Shown piece by piece: positions 25,340 through 34,421 of a DNA stretch of 46,527 bases. Where the stretch lies: contig CAITAV010000071.1 of NCBI GenBank assembly GCA_903890345.1, forward strand, positions 1 through 46,527, written 5' to 3'. Position 1 is the stretch's first letter, and the number at the start of each line of letters is the position of its first letter. The notes beneath the pieces were generated by a model, which saw only the letters and a list, made by a program, of their open reading frames with translations, did no database searches and had not been told where the DNA came from. Made by a program: the position numbers and the translations under genes. This stretch comes from an uncultured Actinomycetes bacterium. GTDB lineage: Bacteria; Actinomycetota; Actinomycetes; Nanopelagicales; Nanopelagicaceae.

Positions 25340-26371
25340 CTACTTTGAAGTTGGAGTTGGCGCGCTCACAGGTTTGCGCGTGAAATCTGGCTCTTTGTCC
25401 GTAAGGGCAACCCACACTTGTCCTGGTGCGAACTTTATTTCTGCCCCAGTTGCATCTGTCCACGTTGTTGGCGATAAAACATCTGGGCGATTCCACGTTG
25501 CTTGGATCACAGTGCCATTGCGCAGAACATATGCCTTTCCCGTTCCTACTGTTTGAGAGAACGGTGTGTTTCCGCCGAACTTATCTCCGTACTCAGAAGG
25601 CGTGATTGAAACTAATTGAATAACTAATGTAGTTGGACCTAAGTTTTTTCCTAGATCAGAAATATCAGGAATTGAGTTCACACTTAAAAGCCACCGGCTG
25701 CTGGTGCTATCCCATCTGGCAGAATATTTTTGTGCTGGCCAGTGCATCGTGGCATCGAGAATTTCGAAACCCTCGTTCTCCAATTCATCTGAAAAGTTCC
25801 AGCCAATATTTCTCGCTGGATCAATGACAGTTGCTTTACTGACTTCATTTGCCATCAACGTTTGTGCATTGAGAATCATGGCATATGGCTGAATTCGATT
25901 TGGATCCGTTTCATAAAAAGTAGGACCTCGCTTCATCGCACCAACATCTGAAAGCTGTGCAGCAGCGATGACTGGAAGTAATTTGTGTTGTGCACCGCTG
26001 TATGCAAATGCGACATGACCGTACTGCGCAAGCAGATCGATATCGCTAATGCGTGCACTACGAACAGGTCCTATGCGCACTGGGATATTCGAAGAAAACA
26101 CTGCTGCCAATCTCGTAAGTCCGCCTTCTACTTGTTCGATGTAAACCACATCTGCGAACTCCAAGCCAACCTGAGGACGCGCACTAGCTGTGTCATCTAT
26201 TTTTACAACCAATACTGGACCGTTCTCACCCTCTCGACCGCTGAGTACATTTGTTTGAACTGGATCTGAAATCAGCTGAGAAACACTCTGTGAGATAGAG
26301 GCGCAACCGGCAGTGCTTAGTACAGCCGCACACGCAGCCATGACAAACAAACTTTTCGTCTTAGAGAACAT
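25340..26371 (-). CDS. DUF3048 domain lipoprotein
   Basis: The start is placed at the ATG at 26371 because the resulting N-terminus is a lipoprotein signal peptide (MFSKTKSLFVMAACAAVL, then STAGC with the lipobox Cys). The 343-residue product carries VVKIDDTASARPQVGLEFADVVYIEQVEGG broken over two DUF3048 halves, RIGPVRSARISDIDLLAQYG, and a C-terminal TWTDATGAEIKFAPGQVWVAL block. DUF3048 (YerB-like) proteins are surface lipoproteins of unknown function. It overlaps the LemA-like gene by 11 bases. Confidence 0.85.
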   Translation of the reverse strand: MFSKTKSLFVMAACAAVLSTAGCASISQSVSQLISDPVQTNVLSGREGENGPVLVVKIDDTASARPQVGLEFADVVYIEQVEGGLTRLAAVFSSNIPVRIGPVRSARISDIDLLAQYGHVAFAYSGAQHKLLPVIAAAQLSDVGAMKRGPTFYETDPNRIQPYAMILNAQTLMANEVSKATVIDPARNIGWNFSDELENEGFEILDATMHWPAQKYSARWDSTSSRWLLSVNSIPDISDLGKNLGPTTLVIQLVSITPSEYGDKFGGNTPFSQTVGTGKAYVLRNGTVIQATWNRPDVLSPTTWTDATGAEIKFAPGQVWVALTDKEPDFTRKPVSAPTPTSK

Positions 26372-26864
26372 CAGTTTCAAACTCGTAGGTAATTGGTAGC
26401 GGCGCTGTTCCAGCCAAGCGAAAAACACGAACAATCGTTTTGCTGCGCACTAAATGTGTTCTTGCCACTGCGTCAACGTGTAAAGCAATTGCAATTCTGA
26501 CTTTATCCGTTAATTCAGATAATTCACGGAGCAAAACTATTTCTGCAGGGCGTTGGCTGCTCTGGCCATCAGCGAGCAAAAGTCCCAATGCGCCAGACAA
26601 TCCGCTTTCTGCAGCAGATCTATTTTCAATGCTCGCTTCACGGGCTTGGTATGCAGCAGCCGTCAAGAGCATCGCAGATGCGGGATCGGCAATTTCGCTT
26701 CGAGCGATTTCAAGTGCGATTGCTGCTCGACGTTGCAGCAGGCCATCTAGATTCGCCCAACTTGTTTCTACGCGATGATGTAATCGATCTAAACGAGTTG
26801 CCAAAAAAGTTAAGTACCAAACAAATACCAAAAGGAAGATACCAACGATCACAAAAGTCTTCAC
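26361..26864 (-). CDS. LemA-like single-pass membrane protein
   Basis: The 167-residue protein has one N-terminal transmembrane segment (about 3-22) followed by a helical domain beginning RLDRLHHRVETSWANLDGLLQRR, similar to the LemA-type opening seen in actinobacterial proteins beside PIM genes. The rest is helical and Ala/Leu-rich. No enzyme motif is visible and the function is unknown. GTG at 26864 follows the pimA stop codon with no gap, so it is translated from the PIM transcript. Confidence 0.7.
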   Translation of the reverse strand: MKTFVIVGIFLLVFVWYLTFLATRLDRLHHRVETSWANLDGLLQRRAAIALEIARSEIADPASAMLLTAAAYQAREASIENRSAAESGLSGALGLLLADGQSSQRPAEIVLLRELSELTDKVRIAIALHVDAVARTHLVRSKTIVRVFRLAGTAPLPITYEFETDVL

Positions 26865-28052
26865 TTATGCATCCCCCCGTTGATCGCGTCCGATGAATCT
26901 ACTCCATGCACGATTTTCTGATGCGAGGCGAACTTTTTCACCACTTACTAATGACATTTCATAGATTGAGAAAATTTGATCCGCAACTACTTTCCAATCA
27001 AATTGCTGGGCATGTTTTTTGCCTGCCTTACCTAGTGCGATTCTGCGTTCGTCATCGCGCAATAAATCAATTACTCGTTTAGCCAGATCCGTTGAACTTT
27101 CAGATTCGAATAGTTCACCAAACTCGCCGTGATTTAGAAGTGAATCAAATGCAGGAATATCACTGGCTACAACTGTGGCGCCTCCCGCGAGGGCCTCGGC
27201 CAAAATAATTCCAAAGGATTCTCCCCCAGTATTTGGGGCAACATAGAGTGAAATTGAAGCCAGAAAATTAGCTTTATCTTGTTCCGAGATTTTTCCTAGA
27301 AAAGTAAATCGGGACCGCAACTGCGGATCAATTGATTCGATGACATCTTTGGTATCACCAGGACCTGCGACAAAAACTCGAACATCCGGTGCGAATCTAG
27401 AAATTATTGGCAGTGCATCTACTAAAACAGAGAGTCCTTTGCGAGGTTCTTCAAATCGTCCGATGAATCCCAATGTATTTGTCTGCCACTGCGCTTGGGC
27501 AACACCATCTCTATATCGGTCTGCATAAATTCCATTAGGTATTACAACTGCATCTGTTTCAAGGTGTTCAGTGAGCGTTTCGCGAGCTGCCTCGCTAACA
27601 GCAATACGTGCAGATAGTTTTTCGATTACTGGTTCTAGAATCGGACCAATTGCAAAAATTGCTTTCTGTCTCTTAGCGGCTGCATGAAAAGTTCCAACCA
27701 TCGGTCCTTCTGCGGCCCAGCACGCCAATAATGAAATAGAAGGAATTGCTGGTTCATGTAGATGCAAAATATCGAAATCACCTTGCGCTATCCATTGGCG
27801 CACTCGAGCAAATGCAATTGGCCCAAATAGAACGCGAGCCACTGCTCCGTTATACGGAATCGCAATTGGTTTTCCAGCACTTGTTACGTAATCCGGAATC
27901 TTTGTTTCATCGATTACTGGCGCCAATACTGAAATGTCATGGCCTGCAGCGATTAAGTACTCAGCCAAATCGCGCACGTGATTTTGTACACCACCTGGTG
28001 TATCCCAGCCATATGGACAAACAATTCCAATTTTGAGCGAACGAGTAAGCAT
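26865..28052 (-). CDS. pimA: Phosphatidylinositol alpha-mannosyltransferase PimA
   Basis: PimA transfers mannose from GDP-mannose to phosphatidylinositol on the inner membrane face, the first step in PIM synthesis. The 395-residue GT4 protein has the PimA opening IGIVCPYGWDTPGGVQNHV, HLHEPAIPSIS, GTFHAA, the second Rossmann domain (GFIGRFEEPRKGL), and the E-x7-E motif in GGESFGIILAEAL. The ATG overlaps the upstream stop as TAATG. Its neighbours (acyltransferase, pgsA) complete the pathway. Confidence 0.92.
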   Translation of the reverse strand: MLTRSLKIGIVCPYGWDTPGGVQNHVRDLAEYLIAAGHDISVLAPVIDETKIPDYVTSAGKPIAIPYNGAVARVLFGPIAFARVRQWIAQGDFDILHLHEPAIPSISLLACWAAEGPMVGTFHAAAKRQKAIFAIGPILEPVIEKLSARIAVSEAARETLTEHLETDAVVIPNGIYADRYRDGVAQAQWQTNTLGFIGRFEEPRKGLSVLVDALPIISRFAPDVRVFVAGPGDTKDVIESIDPQLRSRFTFLGKISEQDKANFLASISLYVAPNTGGESFGIILAEALAGGATVVASDIPAFDSLLNHGEFGELFESESSTDLAKRVIDLLRDDERRIALGKAGKKHAQQFDWKVVADQIFSIYEMSLVSGEKVRLASENRAWSRFIGRDQRGDA

Positions 28053-28936
28053 TACATTCGCTCCTTGAAATCTTCATCAATCCAAATTCTTTGAAGCATG
28101 TGCCAATCTTGAGGATATTGACTAATACCGTGGGCAAAATTATCCGCAGACTTCTGAACCAGCACTGAAACTTTTTCTTCTTGTGTTCCATTTTCTGGAA
28201 CTTTGATTTCATCGAAAGTGATATGAATTCCGCGTTCTGTGTAATTAACATAAGCAGTCAATAAAACAGCGTTTGTTTTAATTGCTAATACTGCAGGACC
28301 TGCTGGCATGCGAGCAGGGTGTCCAAAGAAATTCACATCAATTCCAGATTTTGATAAGTCTCGGTCTGCGACAAGAGCAACTAAATGTCCTTCTCTTAAC
28401 CGCTGCGCCAAAGTGGCAATAGATCTGGAATCAAGTGCCAGAACTTCCATGCCCATTGCTTGCCTGTATCGAAGAAATTCAAGAAACAATCGCTCTGGTT
28501 TAAGTCGCTCGGCAACCGTTACAAGATGTATTCCCTTAAGGCAAAAATATGCACCGGCGTGGTCCCAGTTGCCGGCGTGAGGCAAAGAGACAATCACTCC
28601 TCGACCACTTGTAATTGCATCTAGAAGTAAGTTTTCTCTTGTAACAGTTACTGTGGAATTTATGCGTTCCTTATCCCAATTTGGAAATCTGAAGGTGTCA
28701 CACCAATACCTCATGTATGAAGACATGGCGTCAGCAAGAAGTATCTGCATCTGTGATTCTGTGGCTTCTGGCTTTACTCGTGCCAAATTACTGCGCAAAC
28801 GCGCAACGCTCTTTGGATTTCGCTTAACTAAAAATCGTGCGCCTCGATCAAATAGCGCATACGCCGAAGATTCAGGCAAAGTGCGTAATACTTTCCAGGC
28901 GAAGATATATGCCCATCCAACGAAACTTTCTTTCAT
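28052..28936 (-). CDS. Phosphatidylinositol mannoside acyltransferase (LpxL/HtrB family)
   Basis: The 294-residue protein belongs to the lysophospholipid/lipid A acyltransferase group with the HX4D motif H120-AGNW-D125, VALVADRDLSKSGIDVNFFG and RMPAGPAVLA. In mycobacteria the gene at this position (PatA) adds palmitate to the mannose of PIM1. It is one base from pgsA and overlaps pimA by one base, so it is almost certainly the PIM acyltransferase. The exact acyl chain and acceptor are inferred. Confidence 0.88.
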   Translation of the reverse strand: MKESFVGWAYIFAWKVLRTLPESSAYALFDRGARFLVKRNPKSVARLRSNLARVKPEATESQMQILLADAMSSYMRYWCDTFRFPNWDKERINSTVTVTRENLLLDAITSGRGVIVSLPHAGNWDHAGAYFCLKGIHLVTVAERLKPERLFLEFLRYRQAMGMEVLALDSRSIATLAQRLREGHLVALVADRDLSKSGIDVNFFGHPARMPAGPAVLAIKTNAVLLTAYVNYTERGIHITFDEIKVPENGTQEEKVSVLVQKSADNFAHGISQYPQDWHMLQRIWIDEDFKERM

Positions 28937-28937
28937 A

Positions 28938-29531
28938 TTAAATCGCGCGTTTTACAATAATTAATCGTTGAAAAGTTGTTATCACGCCAAGTATTGCAAG
29001 CACCCATGCACTTATCGAAAGTGCGTATGGCACGCCTAGCCCATGAAATCCTGTTCCGACTAAAACGATGATCGCTCGTTCTGTACGCTCGGCGATACCG
29101 CCGCTACAAGTGATATTCATGCTCTCAGCTTTTGCTCGTATGTATGGAATTAGCATTCCGGTAACAATGCAGACTAAATAAATAATTGAAAGGTGATCGT
29201 CTTCTTGAATCAAATAAATTGCTACTGCGCAGAGAACAGCTGAATCAGAAATTCTGTCAACCGTTGAATCTAAAAATGCGCCCCATTTACTTGCGCCCCT
29301 TGAACTAATACGAGCCATCGCACCATCAAAGAGATCGCTGAGCATGAAAAAACTAATAACAAGCGTTCCTACAAAGAACTCTCCTTGAGGAAAGAAATAG
29401 AACGCACTGATCACAACGCACGCTGCTCCTATTGCAGTAACCGCGTTCGGTGTTAATCCGATTCGTAGGAAGAATCGGGCCACCGGTGAAATTATTCGTG
29501 TGACCGCAGGTTTTAAAACTTCGCTAATCAT
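28938..29531 (-). CDS. pgsA: Phosphatidylinositol phosphate synthase (CDP-alcohol phosphatidyltransferase)
   Basis: The enzyme joins CDP-diacylglycerol with inositol 1-phosphate. The start is placed at the ATG at 29531 (MISEVLKPAVTRIISP), giving 197 residues, because the family begins there and because it sits seven bases after a TAATAT box; upstream in-frame starts exist at 29540 and 29561. The catalytic motif D66-xx-DG-xx-AR, then G84-xxx-D88-xxx-D92, is complete. Several transmembrane helices follow. It starts the pgsA-acyltransferase-pimA operon. Confidence 0.9.
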   Translation of the reverse strand: MISEVLKPAVTRIISPVARFFLRIGLTPNAVTAIGAACVVISAFYFFPQGEFFVGTLVISFFMLSDLFDGAMARISSRGASKWGAFLDSTVDRISDSAVLCAVAIYLIQEDDHLSIIYLVCIVTGMLIPYIRAKAESMNITCSGGIAERTERAIIVLVGTGFHGLGVPYALSISAWVLAILGVITTFQRLIIVKRAI

Positions 29532-29535
29532 TAGG

Positions 29536-29548
29536 TACATATTAGGCT
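29536..29548. promoter_or_regulatory. putative bidirectional leaderless promoter between pgsA and the EF-G-like gene
   Basis: The two start codons face away from each other with only 23 bases between them. On the minus strand TAATAT (29544-29539) is seven bases from the pgsA ATG at 29531. On the plus strand TAGGCT (29543-29548) is six bases from the ATG at 29555. The boxes overlap by two bases. Neither gene has a Shine-Dalgarno sequence. Confidence 0.5.
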
Positions 29549-29554
29549 CAGGCC

Positions 29555-30139
29555 ATGCCAACTCATAGTCAGCAACTACGTATCAGCGTGTATGGGCATC
29601 CGAGCGCGCATCCAGAATCTGTGGCTGACCTCTTTGGCGGTACCTATAACACTGATGCCAGCGGCTCTGAAGAGGTCGCGATATTTGTCATTAATCCAAA
29701 CTCCGGTGTTGACGAAAAAACCGTTTCTAATTGGGTAGCTCTAGATGAGTTTCAAACTCCTCGACTCATTGTTGTTACGAATATAGAAAGCGGCGAAGCA
29801 GATTTCGATGATGCAGTTCTACTGGCGAACCGCCTCTTTGATCAAGTGGTTACGCCCTTTTTGGTATTGCATGATGATTCCGGTGCTCCCTGCGCTTTGA
29901 TTAGTTTAGAGACAGAGGAAATTACTGATTACTCAAGTAATCCTTCAACGGTAATTCCTAGCGAACCCGAACATAAAACATTGGTCAGCGAATTTGTTGA
30001 TGAGTACAAATCTCACATGGCAGTGATGGGCGAAGGATCTTTTGCGGCTGGATTACTTTTCCCCGCAATTCCGGTGTGGATCGAAAAAAATATTGGCGTT
30101 GATATTGTTAAGCAGTATCTAGCAGAAATTAATCGTTAA
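29555..30139 (+). CDS. Degenerate EF-G-like GTPase-domain protein of unknown function
   Basis: This 194-residue protein is not a clear member of a named family. Parts line up by eye with the G domain of EF-G-type factors: RISVYGHPSAHPESVADLFG at the P-loop position, VFVINPNSGVDEKT at the G3-downstream strand, and PRLIVVTNIESGEADF at the NKxD position. The lysine of the P-loop (GHxGxGKT) and the NKxD Lys and Asp are missing (TNIE), so GTP binding seems lost. No transmembrane segment is predicted. It is divergent from pgsA and overlaps the HIT gene by 11 bases tail-to-tail. The relationship is inference. Confidence 0.6.
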   Translation: MPTHSQQLRISVYGHPSAHPESVADLFGGTYNTDASGSEEVAIFVINPNSGVDEKTVSNWVALDEFQTPRLIVVTNIESGEADFDDAVLLANRLFDQVVTPFLVLHDDSGAPCALISLETEEITDYSSNPSTVIPSEPEHKTLVSEFVDEYKSHMAVMGEGSFAAGLLFPAIPVWIEKNIGVDIVKQYLAEINR

Positions 30140-30662
30140 CCCACCCTGCAGCAAGGTCGCTACGTGTTTGAGCTAACAACTGTGGCAAAACCTTTGTCTG
30201 ACCAATAATTGGCATGAAGTTGGCATCTCCGCCCCACCGCGGCACAACGTGTTGGTGAATATGCTCTGCAACTCCAGCGCCAGATAGTGCGCCTTGGTTC
30301 ATACCAAGATTAAATCCTGCCGCATTGGAAACCTTGCGCAGAGTTTTCATTGCTTGTGCGCTTAAGAATGAAATTTCATTGCGTTCGATTTCGGATAAAT
30401 CTGTTAAATCAGCAACGTGTCGATAAGCACAAATTAGTAAATGGCCCGCGTTATATGGATATAAATTCATGACGACGTAAGCGCTTTGACCACGATGGAC
30501 AATGAGTCCGTCTTCATCACTAAGGGACGGAATTATGCAGAAGGGGCATGCAACGCTATTTCCTTCAAGTGGTCTGTTCTCACCTTTTAAATAATCCATG
30601 CGGTGCGGGGCCCACAAACGCGACCATGCATCAGGAATTCCTGCTCCACCTTCTAAATGCAT
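30129..30662 (-). CDS. HIT-family nucleotide hydrolase/phosphorylase
   Basis: The 177-residue protein has the histidine triad HIHQHVV (134-140) at the active site, preceded by CPFC (39-42) and NLYPYNAGHLLI. The family acts on dinucleoside polyphosphates such as Ap4A or on nucleotidyl amides; an AP4A phosphorylase-type role is usual for the actinobacterial gene after thrS. The ATG follows the thrS stop immediately (TAAATG), so it is co-translated. Confidence 0.9.
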   Translation of the reverse strand: MHLEGGAGIPDAWSRLWAPHRMDYLKGENRPLEGNSVACPFCIIPSLSDEDGLIVHRGQSAYVVMNLYPYNAGHLLICAYRHVADLTDLSEIERNEISFLSAQAMKTLRKVSNAAGFNLGMNQGALSGAGVAEHIHQHVVPRWGGDANFMPIIGQTKVLPQLLAQTRSDLAAGWVND

Positions 30663-32651
30663 TTAAACCTGGATTCGCTTCGTGACCGCTTCTTTAATCT
30701 CTTTAATTGCATCGGCAATCGGAATTCCGTTTTTCTGTTCGCCATTTCTATATCTAAATGACACTGCGCCGGCCTTTTGATCTTCTTCTCCGGCAATAAC
30801 CATGAATGGAACCTTTTGCATTTGTGCGTTGCGAACTTTTTTCTGCATACGATCATCGGATGCATCGAGTTCGGCGCGGATACCAGCTTTTTTCATCTGC
30901 GCCATAACATCGGCTAAATAATCCGCAAATGCATCTGCAACCGGTATTCCAACTGCCTGAAGCGGTGCGAGCCATGGTGGAAACGCACCCGAATAATGCT
31001 CGGTTAAAACACCGAAGAATCTTTCAATAGAACCAAAAAGGGCGCGGTGGATCATGACAGGACGTTGACGTGTTCCATCCGCTGCTGAGTACTCGAGTTC
31101 GAAACGTTGTGGCAATTGAAAATCAACTTGGATCGTTGACATCTGCCATGTGCGCCCAATGGCATCTTTTGCTTGAACAGAAATCTTAGGTCCGTAAAAA
31201 GCTGCGCCACCTTCATCGAGCACCAGCTCTAATTTCTGCGCTTCCGCGGCTTTGCGAAGCGCTTCTGTTGCCTCCGCCCAATCTTTATCTTCGCCCACAG
31301 ATTTCTCTGGGTTGCGAGTAGATAGTTCGAGATAAAAATCGTTTAAGCCGTAGTCACGCAATAAATTAAGTACGAAAGTTAATAAAGAATCGAGTTCTGC
31401 AGGCATCTGCTCTTTTGTGCAATAAATATGCGCATCATCCTGGGTGAAGCCGCGGGCGCGTGTAAGTCCGTGCATCACACCAGATTTTTCGTAACGATAG
31501 ACAGTTCCAAATTCAAATAAACGAAGTGGTAATTCGCGATAAGAACGACCTCGTGCGCGGAAAATCAAATTATGGAAAGGACAGTTCATTGGCTTCATGT
31601 AGTACTGCTGTCCAGCCTTTTTAATCGTTCCATCCGGATGGTGTTCTTCATCCAAAATCATTGGTGGATACATTCCTTCTGAATACCAATCCAAGTGACC
31701 AGAAGTTTCAAAGAGTGCAGCTTTTGTTAAGTGCGGTGAATAAACAAACTCATAGCCTTCTTCTTCGTGGCGAACGCGCGAATAATCTTCCATCGCACGG
31801 CGCACGATGCCGCCTTTGGGATGAAAAACAGCCAAGCCAGAACCAATTTCTTCTGGGAATGAAAATAGATCTAACTCATTTCCGAGTCGACGGTGATCGC
31901 GTTTTTCAGCCTCTGCCAATAATTCAAGGTGAGCATTTAATTCATCCTGTGTAGGCCACGCAGTTCCGTAAATTCTTTGCAGCATTGGATTTTTCTCTGA
32001 ACCGCGCCAATATGCTGCAGCACTTCTCATCAACTTAAATGCAGGAATATGTTTTGTAGATGGCAGGTGTGGACCGCGACATAAATCACTCCACACAGCT
32101 TGTCCATCGCGGCCTAAATTGTCATAAATAGTAAGTTCTGCCCCGCCAACTTCAACACTTGCTTCATCACCGGCGCCAGATTTCAAACCAATGAGTTCGC
32201 ACTTATACGGCTCGTGCGCGAGTTCCTTGAGAGCATCTTTTTCTGTTGTAACGCGTCGTTTAAATCTTTGACCATCTTTAACAATCTTGCGCATAGCAGA
32301 TTCGATTTTTTCAAAATCATCTGGATTAAATGGACGCTCTGGATCAAAGTCATAATAAAAACCATCTGTGATGGGTGGACCGATTCCTAGCCGAGTTCCT
32401 GAAAAGACACTTTGGACAGCTTGTGCCATAACGTGAGCTGTTGAGTGGCGCAGAACTGCCAATCCTTCGGGTGAAGAAATTGATACAGAATCAATGACAT
32501 CTCCGGAAACAATGTCAGTCCAGAGATCTTTGAGTTCGCCATTTATTTTGCACACAACAACATCTTTACGTTCAGCAAAAATGTGAGTTGGTTTTTGATC
32601 TGCCGCAACGTTGACGGCAGCGCCATCAACGATGATTGAGAGCTCGGACAT
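30663..32651 (-). CDS. thrS: Threonyl-tRNA synthetase
   Basis: ThrRS charges tRNA-Thr and removes Ser. The 662-residue protein has an N-terminal TGS domain (1-60), the editing domain with HSTAHVMAQAV, the class II core with MNCPFHN and FEFGTVYRYEKSGVMHGLTR zinc and motif 2 elements, RGFTQDDAHIYC, and a C-terminal anticodon-binding domain. It is four bases after pabC. A TAGGCT lies six bases before the ATG. Confidence 0.97.
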   Translation of the reverse strand: MSELSIIVDGAAVNVAADQKPTHIFAERKDVVVCKINGELKDLWTDIVSGDVIDSVSISSPEGLAVLRHSTAHVMAQAVQSVFSGTRLGIGPPITDGFYYDFDPERPFNPDDFEKIESAMRKIVKDGQRFKRRVTTEKDALKELAHEPYKCELIGLKSGAGDEASVEVGGAELTIYDNLGRDGQAVWSDLCRGPHLPSTKHIPAFKLMRSAAAYWRGSEKNPMLQRIYGTAWPTQDELNAHLELLAEAEKRDHRRLGNELDLFSFPEEIGSGLAVFHPKGGIVRRAMEDYSRVRHEEEGYEFVYSPHLTKAALFETSGHLDWYSEGMYPPMILDEEHHPDGTIKKAGQQYYMKPMNCPFHNLIFRARGRSYRELPLRLFEFGTVYRYEKSGVMHGLTRARGFTQDDAHIYCTKEQMPAELDSLLTFVLNLLRDYGLNDFYLELSTRNPEKSVGEDKDWAEATEALRKAAEAQKLELVLDEGGAAFYGPKISVQAKDAIGRTWQMSTIQVDFQLPQRFELEYSAADGTRQRPVMIHRALFGSIERFFGVLTEHYSGAFPPWLAPLQAVGIPVADAFADYLADVMAQMKKAGIRAELDASDDRMQKKVRNAQMQKVPFMVIAGEEDQKAGAVSFRYRNGEQKNGIPIADAIKEIKEAVTKRIQV

Positions 32652-32655
32652 ACCC

Positions 32656-33423
32656 CTAGCCTACCGAAGTCCGTACGGCCATTTCTCGGATTTGTTGTGC
32701 AAATAATTGACTAACTTCTAAATCTGGCATCACTCGCCCATCAATACTTGCAACAGGTGCTGCAATTTTTAAACTAGATATCACGATGGCGGCCTGGACA
32801 TGCGAGAGATCATTGGTGTCAATTTTTCTGACCTTCACCGGTAAATTTTCTACAATTAACGCACGCATTACCCCAGGCAATACGCCTTGAACAATTGGCG
32901 GAGTAATCCACTTTCCATCGGTGTAAAAAATCAGATTAGACACTGCGCCCTCGCATACTTCGTGGTTGCTGTTAATCACAATGGCTTCATCGCAGCCCTG
33001 TTCTTTTGCAACATTCAATATTTCTAGTCTTGATGTATAGGGAAAAGTCTTAGCTGGCACACCTTTGATATCTATACGAACTGAATAGGTGCAGAGCTTT
33101 AAATTATGAGTTAGTTCTTCGTACGCATCATGTGTTGCAATGAAGGTGCCGTCCTGTTTAAAAAGTAATCGCAAGCGACCAATTGGATGTTTGACTTCTG
33201 CCAGTAATAGATCGATTGCTGTGCGCACTCGATCTTCACCAGGTATTTCAACGCCTACGCGCGCACTCGCATCAAGTGCTCGCCTCATATGGCGATTGAG
33301 TGCATACGGAACGGAACCGACAGTTTTTATCGTTTCAAATACTCCGAAACCATCTGGCCAATTATCTGGAGCCAGTTCAACTCCACTGGAATCAACAACG
33401 GCATCATCTAACCAAATTTTCAT
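32656..33423 (-). CDS. pabC: Aminodeoxychorismate lyase (class IV aminotransferase fold)
   Basis: PabC converts 4-amino-4-deoxychorismate to p-aminobenzoate for folate. The 255-residue PLP enzyme has the class IV pattern: candidate PLP lysine K125 in VPAKTFPYTSRL, GCDEAIVINSNHEVCEGAVSN with E158 and the SN pair, and GVLPGVMRALI. Branched-chain or D-amino acid aminotransferase would be possible from the fold alone, but the four-base overlap with pabB favours PabC. Confidence 0.85.
   Translation of the reverse strand: MKIWLDDAVVDSSGVELAPDNWPDGFGVFETIKTVGSVPYALNRHMRRALDASARVGVEIPGEDRVRTAIDLLLAEVKHPIGRLRLLFKQDGTFIATHDAYEELTHNLKLCTYSVRIDIKGVPAKTFPYTSRLEILNVAKEQGCDEAIVINSNHEVCEGAVSNLIFYTDGKWITPPIVQGVLPGVMRALIVENLPVKVRKIDTNDLSHVQAAIVISSLKIAAPVASIDGRVMPDLEVSQLFAQQIREMAVRTSVG
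32658..32663 (-). promoter_or_regulatory. putative -10 (TAGGCT) of thrS at the pabC stop
   Basis: TAGGCT followed by six bases (AGGGGT) and the thrS ATG on the minus strand. It overlaps the last codons of pabC, so thrS may be read both from pabB and from a leaderless start here. An AGGGG lies too near the ATG to be a normal ribosome binding site. Confidence 0.35.
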
Positions 33424-34415
33424 GAGATTTCACCCGATGCAATTTTTATCAATCGCTCTGCCTTCAACTCGGTTTCTTCCCATTCAGATGCCGCATCACT
33501 TGCCCATGTTATTCCGGCACCTGTACCAAATTTCAAAGTTTCCTCTTCTTTCCAAAAAGTTCTGATTGCAACAGCTAACTCACAAGCATCGCCTTGGATC
33601 CATCCAATTGCTCCGCAGTAAATTCCACGATTTTTCTCATGCTGCGCAATTATTTTCACAGCCGAAGACTTTGGTGCACCGCTAACAGAACCCGGTGGCA
33701 GCAATGGTTCAATTATTTGGCGCCACGATAAATTCTCTTTTAGCTCGCCAGTTACATCAGAGACAAGATGATCAATTCCGGGATGTTTTTCGATACCCAA
33801 TAAACGTGGCACATCTATTGATCCATCTTTGCAAATTTGACCCAGATCGTTTCTAATCAAATCCACGATCATTACATTTTCGGCTGTGTCCTTACTGCCA
33901 AATTCTGCGCCGCCCGTAGGACGAGTGCCTTTGATCGGAGATGACGTAACGGTGTTGCCTCGTCGCTTTAGAAATAGTTCGGGAGATGCCGATGCGATTT
34001 CGACACCTGGAATTCGCAGGTAACTGGCGTACGGTGCAGGATTGTTCTTCAAAATCGACGCAAATAGCCCAGCTAGTGAAAAACTTTTTTCAACTGGTGC
34101 ACTGAGCATGCGACAAGCATTTACTTGATAAACCCATCCATTAGAAACATCTTCTTGAATCGCATGAACATAAGAAATATATGTATCGCGATCCATCGAA
34201 GACTTAAATTTCGAAGAAACGAAATCGGAATCAGATGTAATAAATTGCGCATCAACAACCTGTTCAAATTGGGCACACGTCCATTGACCTTCAAATGAAA
34301 TTGAAACTGCCCAAAACCCATCATTAGTTATTTCGCTGGGGTCATGTGTTACTCGCTGCAAACCAGTTGCATATCGATTGCCCATCCAAAAGATCGGCTC
34401 AACCCCTGCGTTCAT
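33420..34415 (-). CDS. pabB: Aminodeoxychorismate synthase component I
   Basis: PabB aminates chorismate to 4-amino-4-deoxychorismate using ammonia from PabA. The 331-residue protein has the chorismate-binding core: SPIKGTRP with K162, the PabB-type Lys, ASASPELFLK, DLIRNDLGQIC, PPGSVSGAPK, and the C-terminal FGTGAGITWASDA. It is shorter than E. coli PabB because the N-terminal tryptophan-pocket part is reduced. No pabA is in the window. It starts the pabB-pabC(-thrS-HIT) run. Confidence 0.9.
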   Translation of the reverse strand: MNAGVEPIFWMGNRYATGLQRVTHDPSEITNDGFWAVSISFEGQWTCAQFEQVVDAQFITSDSDFVSSKFKSSMDRDTYISYVHAIQEDVSNGWVYQVNACRMLSAPVEKSFSLAGLFASILKNNPAPYASYLRIPGVEIASASPELFLKRRGNTVTSSPIKGTRPTGGAEFGSKDTAENVMIVDLIRNDLGQICKDGSIDVPRLLGIEKHPGIDHLVSDVTGELKENLSWRQIIEPLLPPGSVSGAPKSSAVKIIAQHEKNRGIYCGAIGWIQGDACELAVAIRTFWKEEETLKFGTGAGITWASDAASEWEETELKAERLIKIASGEIS

Positions 34416-34421
34416 GCGGAC

